From assembly GCA_007121975.1 (NCBI GenBank), contig SKJO01000282.1, forward strand, positions 1 through 6,282: 6,282 bases of DNA. Direction: 5' to 3'. This document shows positions 5,220 to 6,282 of the stretch, one piece after another. The notes under the pieces were generated by a model. That model ran no database searches. It had not been told where the DNA came from and saw nothing but the letters and a program-made list of their open reading frames with translations. This DNA comes from Nitriliruptoraceae bacterium (GTDB taxonomy: Bacteria > Actinomycetota > Nitriliruptoria > Nitriliruptorales > Nitriliruptoraceae). How positions within the stretch are numbered: position 1 is the first letter of the stretch; each line of letters opens with the position of its first letter. The position numbers and the translations under genes are program-made.

Positions 5220-6282
5220 GTGCTGCAGGCCCCTGCGAGCACCCCGGTGCTCGTCGTGCTCGTCGCGCACGACGGGCTGCCCTGGCTGCCGCGCACCGTG
5301 GCCTGCCTCGAGGCGCAGACCCACGCCGAGGTGTCCGTCCTGGCCGTGGACAACGCCAGCACCGACGGCACCCGAGAGTGGCTCGTCGACCACCTCGGCC
5401 CCGACCGGGTGCTGCTCGCCGAGCGCAACCTGGGCTTCCCTGCGGCGGTGTCGATGGCATTGGACGCCGCCGCGGGGCGCGACGCCCCCTACGTGCTGCT
5501 GCTGCACGACGACTGCGCCCTGGCTCCCGACGCCCTCGCCCACCTCGTCGCGGCGCTCGACGCCGATCCGCGCCTGGCGCTGGTCGGTCCCAAGCTGCAC
5601 GCCTGGCAGCAACCGGAGACCCTGCTGGCGGTGGGCTGGACGATCGACGTGGCCGGCCGGATCGTCACGGCGGTCGACGAGGGCGAGCGCGACCAGGGCC
5701 AGCACGACCGCGAGCGGCGCGCCCTGGCCGTGTCCAGCGCCGGGATGCTCGTGCGCCGGGAGGTGTTCGATGCGCTCGGGCGCTTCGACCGGCGCTACCA
5801 CCTGTTCCGCGACGATCTCGACCTGTGCTGGCGGGCCCGGCTCGCCGGCCACGACGTCGAGGTGGTGCCCGAGGCCACCGCCGAGCACGTCGCGGCCGGT
5901 GACGCTCTCATCGCCCGCGGCTCGCGCCGTCCGGCCGACCAGCGCTACCTCTCCGAGCGCAACACCCTCGCGACCCTGCTCAAGAACCGTGGCGCCTTGC
6001 GCCTGTGGCTGGTCGTCGCGGGGTACTTCCTGGTCGGCCTGGCCAAGATCGTGGGTTTCCTGCTCACCCGGCGCGTCGGCGACGCCACCCGCACGGTGCG
6101 CGCCTGGCTGTGGAACGCCCGGCACCTGCGCGACACGCTCCGGCTGCGCCGGGAGGTCCAACGACGGCGCACGCGCTCGGATCGCGAGTTGGCCCCGTAC
6201 TTCGGCCGTCTCGCCCCGCGGCTGCGCGACTACGTGGAGGCGATCGCCGAATGGGTCGCCGGCGGCGACCTCGCGGCCGCCC
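5220..6282 (+). CDS. Family 2 glycosyltransferase, WbbL/rhamnosyltransferase-like (3' end beyond the window)
   Basis: A GT-A fold inverting glycosyltransferase that would transfer a sugar from a nucleotide-sugar to an envelope polysaccharide or lipid-linked acceptor at the inner face of the membrane. The visible 354 residues show the N-terminal nucleotide-binding strand (VLVVLVAHDG, 10-19), VDNASTDGT (43-51), ERNLGFPAAV (68-77) and LLLHDDCALAPDAL (93-106) with the metal-binding D97/D98. Next come SSAGMLVRREVFDALGRFD (172-190) and the acceptor/catalytic segment FRDDLDLCWRARLAGHDV (196-213), then H223. Residues about 262-282 form a hydrophobic segment that could anchor the protein. A basic stretch follows (about 302-323), then a helical region. 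This order matches the WbbL-like branch, but the sugar cannot be assigned. GTG 5220 follows GAGGAG with a 10-nt spacer; GTG 5157 is in frame but has no ribosome site and would add 21 unlike-family residues. It shares whiB's frame, with no stop between them other than whiB's own. Confidence 0.9.
   Translation, partial: MLQAPASTPVLVVLVAHDGLPWLPRTVACLEAQTHAEVSVLAVDNASTDGTREWLVDHLGPDRVLLAERNLGFPAAVSMALDAAAGRDAPYVLLLHDDCALAPDALAHLVAALDADPRLALVGPKLHAWQQPETLLAVGWTIDVAGRIVTAVDEGERDQGQHDRERRALAVSSAGMLVRREVFDALGRFDRRYHLFRDDLDLCWRARLAGHDVEVVPEATAEHVAAGDALIARGSRRPADQRYLSERNTLATLLKNRGALRLWLVVAGYFLVGLAKIVGFLLTRRVGDATRTVRAWLWNARHLRDTLRLRREVQRRRTRSDRELAPYFGRLAPRLRDYVEAIAEWVAGGDLAAA

Noticed and set aside
5097..6161. 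Leftward open frame of about 354 codons opposite the glycosyltransferase
   Set aside because: Low-complexity composition without motifs, whereas the + strand frame carries ordered GT2 motifs.

Overview
The window comes from a very GC-rich genome. Almost every codon ends in G or C, several genes start with GTG, and Shine-Dalgarno sites are strong. A fused CofG-CofH (FbiC) protein together with a WhiB-family Fe-S regulator points firmly to Actinomycetota (actinobacteria). I cannot fix the class or genus. The sequence is not a close copy of the mycobacterial proteins, so a deeper or less-studied actinobacterial lineage is plausible.

Layout. Leftward strand: a partial reading frame (1-115) with D-P-x-x tetrapeptide repeats overlaps the end of fbiA/cofD (105-1139). 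A 78-bp divergent intergenic region follows. Rightward strand: fbiC (1218-3845), then an ECF-type sigma factor (3902-4525) whose promoter begins on the fbiC stop codon. A 295-bp intergenic region (4526-4820) holds a C-rich heptamer array, a strong hairpin terminator, a promoter and a small inverted repeat. Next come a WhiB/WhiB2-type regulator (4821-5090) with a hairpin around its stop codon, and a family 2 glycosyltransferase (5220 to the window end, incomplete).

How the genes work together. FbiC makes the deazaflavin chromophore Fo. FbiA joins the phospho-three-carbon unit to Fo, giving F420-0 or its dehydro form. The natural next gene leftward would be fbiB/cofE, which adds the glutamate tail; only a possible N-terminus is visible. 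The first half is therefore a divergent coenzyme F420 locus. The second half pairs a cell-division/development-type regulator (WhiB) with a cell-envelope-type glycosyltransferase. In Mycobacterium tuberculosis whiB2, fbiA, fbiB and the rhamnosyltransferase gene wbbL1 lie close together while fbiC is elsewhere. This window looks like a rearranged version of that neighbourhood with fbiC and a sigma factor inserted.

Nothing here looks like a wholly new system. The points most worth a second look are the two independent 12-bp coding minisatellites on either side of the fbiA stop, the sigma-factor promoter with a perfect palindrome in its spacer, the heptamer/G-run array before the terminator, and the hairpin enclosing the whiB stop codon.
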